Assembly (NCBI GenBank): GCA_001795335.1
Contig: MGOK01000106.1
Span: 1-6,886 of the forward strand
DNA from: Chloroflexi bacterium RBG_19FT_COMBO_55_16
GTDB lineage: Bacteria; Chloroflexota; Anaerolineae; Anaerolineales; UBA4823
DNA length: 6,886 nucleotides
Direction of reading: 5' to 3'
Within the stretch, counting starts at the first letter, position 1; each line of letters opens with the position of its first letter. The translations under genes were made by a program, and so were the position numbers. Below the pieces are notes generated by a model. It ran no database searches, was not told where the DNA came from, and saw only the letters and a program-made list of their open reading frames with translations. This document shows positions 4,690-6,886 of the stretch, in pieces.

Positions 4690-6000
4690 ATGGCACAGAG
4701 ATTTTCAGAAACCAAATCGATGTTTGACCGCGCCTGCCAGGTGATGCCTTGGGGGGTATCTTCAAATTTTCGTTATTGGGGGCAGCAAACACCGGTAGTG
4801 ACGCGTGGCCAGGGGGCTTATATTTGGGATGTAGATGGAAACCGGTTTATCGATTACCGATTGGCGTTTGGTCCGATCATTTTAGGCCACGCCGACCCGC
4901 GGGTAAACCAACGCGTCCATGAAGAAATGGATAAGGGGACTCTATTTGCACACACGCATGTCCTGGAGGTTGAATTAGCTGAACGATTGGTGCGGATGTG
5001 TCCGGGAGTCGAGAAGGTTCGCTTTGTGAATTCAGGCACCGAAGCCACCATGCATGCTTTGCGTATCGCTCGCGCCTATACGAACCGGGAGAAAGTGGTC
5101 AAGTTTGAGGGAAATTATCATGGCTTTCACGATTATCTTTTATTCTCAACAGCCTATACCGCAGGTGGCTCGATTGGCTCACGTAGAAGCCCGATCCCAG
5201 TCAAAAACTCCTCCGGAATACCGGGTGCCATAGAGAACTTAGTTTTGGTATTGCCTTTCAACGATTACGAATTGCTGGAGAAAACGATAAGAGCGCACTG
5301 GGCAGAAATCGCAGCGATTATCGTCGAACCCATCGCCGCAAACATGACTTGCATCCCGGCTGAAAAAGGCTGGCTCGAGCTGATGCGGCGTTTATGTGAT
5401 GAATTTGGCATGGTCATGATCCTGGATGAGGTCAAGACAGGTTTCCGGATCGCCAAAGGTGGGGCGACGGAATATTTTGGCATAAAAGGCGATCTGATGA
5501 GTTACGCCAAGTCGATCTCCAACGGGTTTCCCCTGGCTGCCTTGGGAGGGAAAAAGGAAGTGATGGACGTAATCGAACCAGGCAGGATGGCGCAGGGTGG
5601 CACTTATTGTGGTAATGTCTTAGGGACAGCCGCCGCCGTGGCAACGCTTGAAATCTTGGAGACCACTGAAGCTTTAAGCACAATCGAAAGCAGGGGAAAA
5701 CAGCTGATGGATGGCATCCACGTGGTGTTAACGAAGGCTGGTGAAGAGCACACTCTGGTGGGAGTCCCAGCTATGTTTAGTTTTATCTTGGGACTGTCTC
5801 AACCGCCGCGGGAATTTCGGGACCTGTTTTCGATCAACGTAGAACGCTATGAAAGGGTACATGCAGGGATGCGCGCGCGGGGGATTGAGTACGAACTCGA
5901 TGCCAAAGAACCGTGGTTTGTGTGTGAAGCACACTCGCATGCTGACGTGGATACGACCCTCAATGCCTTGGAGGATGTCCTAAAAGAGATAAGGCGATGA
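4690..6000 (+). CDS. HemL-like class III aminotransferase/aminomutase
   Basis: The 436-residue protein belongs to the subgroup of glutamate-1-semialdehyde 2,1-aminomutase (HemL) and the related beta-amino-acid aminotransferases. Matches to HemL include [15 protein letters not shown] (42-56), [10 protein letters not shown] (61-70), [18 protein letters not shown] (111-128), KFEGNYHG (138-145), [11 protein letters not shown] (211-221), LDEVKTGFR (245-253) with D246, and the Schiff-base lysine K274. The lysine context is [15 protein letters not shown] instead of the glycine-rich GKIIGGGMP of true HemL, and no haem gene is nearby. I therefore think it is not the haem enzyme but a catabolic aminotransferase, possibly for a beta-amino acid as in beta-phenylalanine aminotransferases of this subgroup. 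AAGGA (4678-4682) lies 7 bases before the ATG at 4690. It overlaps the dehydrogenase gene by 4 bases (ATGA), implying translational coupling. Aminomutase activity cannot be excluded. Confidence 0.85.
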   Translation: MAQRFSETKSMFDRACQVMPWGVSSNFRYWGQQTPVVTRGQGAYIWDVDGNRFIDYRLAFGPIILGHADPRVNQRVHEEMDKGTLFAHTHVLEVELAERLVRMCPGVEKVRFVNSGTEATMHALRIARAYTNREKVVKFEGNYHGFHDYLLFSTAYTAGGSIGSRRSPIPVKNSSGIPGAIENLVLVLPFNDYELLEKTIRAHWAEIAAIIVEPIAANMTCIPAEKGWLELMRRLCDEFGMVMILDEVKTGFRIAKGGATEYFGIKGDLMSYAKSISNGFPLAALGGKKEVMDVIEPGRMAQGGTYCGNVLGTAAAVATLEILETTEALSTIESRGKQLMDGIHVVLTKAGEEHTLVGVPAMFSFILGLSQPPREFRDLFSINVERYERVHAGMRARGIEYELDAKEPWFVCEAHSHADVDTTLNALEDVLKEIRR

Positions 6001-6886
6001 TCAGATCAAGCGAGACGGTGTTGAATTATATCGACGGTCAATGGCATGCTCCTCAGGTGAGGGAGCACCTGGATATCCTTAACCCTGCCACTGACGAAGT
6101 GTTGGGGAAAGTCCCCCTTTCACTTGCGGCTGAAGTCGATCGGGCGGCACAGTCTGCGTCCAGGGCATTGTATGACTGGCGCCGGATACCTCCGACCGAC
6201 AGAGTGCAAACCCTGTTCAACCTTAAAAGGTTGCTTGAGGACCATTTTGAGGAACTCTCGCGCACCGTGACTTTGGAATGTGGAAAAACGCTGGATGAGT
6301 CCAGGGCAGAAATCCGACGGGCAATAGAGAACGTAGAAATCGCCTGCGGGATCCCGGCATTAATGCAAGGTTATAACTCTGAGGATATCGCAAGGGGCAT
6401 CGATGAGATCATGATCCGGCAGCCGGTCGGGGTTGCAGCCGTGATTGCGCCGTTCAACTTTCCGGGCATGATCCCTTTCTGGTTCATGCCTTATGCGATT
6501 GCTTGTGGCAATACCTACATCGTCAAGCCTTCCGAGAAAGTTCCTTTGACGATGCAAAAGATTTTTGCCTTGATTGATCAAGCAGGCTTTCCGAAAGGTG
6601 TTATCAACCTGGTTAATGGGGCAAAGGAAACGGTCGATGCAATCCTGGATCATCCTGAGATACGGGCGATCAGTTTCGTTGGGTCTACACCGGTGGCGAA
6701 ATACGTTTATAGCCGGGCAACTGCTAACGGGAAGCGCGCCCAGTGTCAGGGAGGAGCGAAGAACCCGATTGTCGTTCTACCAGATGCAGATATGGAGATG
6801 ACCACACGCATCGCCGCTGATAGTGCCTTCGGCTGTGCAGGGCAGCGCTGCTTGGCAGCCTCGCTGGCGATTACGGTAGACGAGGC
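5997..6886 (+). CDS. mmsA: CoA-acylating (methyl)malonate-semialdehyde dehydrogenase, MmsA family (partial)
   Basis: The frame opens with the ATG at 5997, inside the TGA of the preceding gene, and runs off the window after 296 complete codons of the roughly 490 usual for the family. The product is an aldehyde dehydrogenase with the MmsA/IolA character: [13 protein letters not shown] (108-120), the nucleotide-binding [10 protein letters not shown] (151-160), [11 protein letters not shown] (170-180), [14 protein letters not shown] (225-238), [12 protein letters not shown] (245-256) and the catalytic Cys285 in CAGQRCLA. The glutamate of hydrolytic aldehyde dehydrogenases (ELGGK) is absent in QCQGGAKN, as expected of CoA-acylating members. 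These oxidise malonate or methylmalonate semialdehyde with NAD+ and CoA to acetyl-CoA or propionyl-CoA plus CO2. Its ribosome binding site is weak, so coupling to the upstream gene is likely. It is the natural consumer of semialdehydes made by the aminotransferases. Exact substrate is unproven, and the C-terminal part is unseen. Confidence 0.88.
   Translation, partial: MIRSSETVLNYIDGQWHAPQVREHLDILNPATDEVLGKVPLSLAAEVDRAAQSASRALYDWRRIPPTDRVQTLFNLKRLLEDHFEELSRTVTLECGKTLDESRAEIRRAIENVEIACGIPALMQGYNSEDIARGIDEIMIRQPVGVAAVIAPFNFPGMIPFWFMPYAIACGNTYIVKPSEKVPLTMQKIFALIDQAGFPKGVINLVNGAKETVDAILDHPEIRAISFVGSTPVAKYVYSRATANGKRAQCQGGAKNPIVVLPDADMEMTTRIAADSAFGCAGQRCLAASLAITVDE

Noticed and set aside
1935..6000. 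Tandem duplication of a single aminotransferase gene
   Set aside because: The three proteins belong to clearly different subfamilies and differ outside the catalytic core, so recent simple duplication is unlikely.
6053..6653. Minus-strand frames, and a + strand frame at 6574-6801, in the dehydrogenase region
   Set aside because: The whole region is covered by the MmsA-family frame starting at 5997, which is open to the end of the window and carries all the expected motifs.

Overview
The window looks like bacterial chromosomal DNA of moderate GC content. The best guess is a member of the Chloroflexota (Anaerolineae-like). That guess rests on the character of the catabolic paralogues and of the small three-helix membrane protein; there is no rRNA or other phylogenetic marker, so it is an inference.

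Left part (1-1260). The window opens in the last 59 codons of an unrecognised gene. About 500 bases without a convincing gene follow, holding a GC-rich stretch, a probable terminator, and then the promoter and long leader of a cold-shock protein gene (689-898). A bidirectional terminator separates that gene from a convergent gene for an 89-residue membrane protein. That gene's promoter lies so close to its ATG that the mRNA is probably leaderless.

Right part (1260-6886). This is one apparent catabolic operon on the + strand. It starts with an Lrp/AsnC-family regulator, whose promoter carries four TGACA repeats over the -35 region. Three consecutive class III (fold type I, PLP-dependent) aminotransferase genes follow: a putrescine/diamine aminotransferase (PatA-like), a taurine/omega-amino-acid transaminase-like enzyme with a cysteine cluster, and a HemL-like enzyme. 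The last gene, a CoA-acylating (methyl)malonate-semialdehyde dehydrogenase (MmsA family), starts inside the stop codon of the third aminotransferase gene and runs off the window.

How the genes may work together. The aminotransferases would remove terminal or beta amino groups from diamines and omega- or beta-amino acids, giving semialdehydes. MmsA would convert malonate or methylmalonate semialdehyde to acetyl-CoA or propionyl-CoA. The Lrp-type protein would couple expression to an amino-acid-like effector. The gene order and families are read from the sequence. The pathway and substrates are inference; a route such as 1,3-diaminopropane or beta-alanine to acetyl-CoA fits but is not proven.
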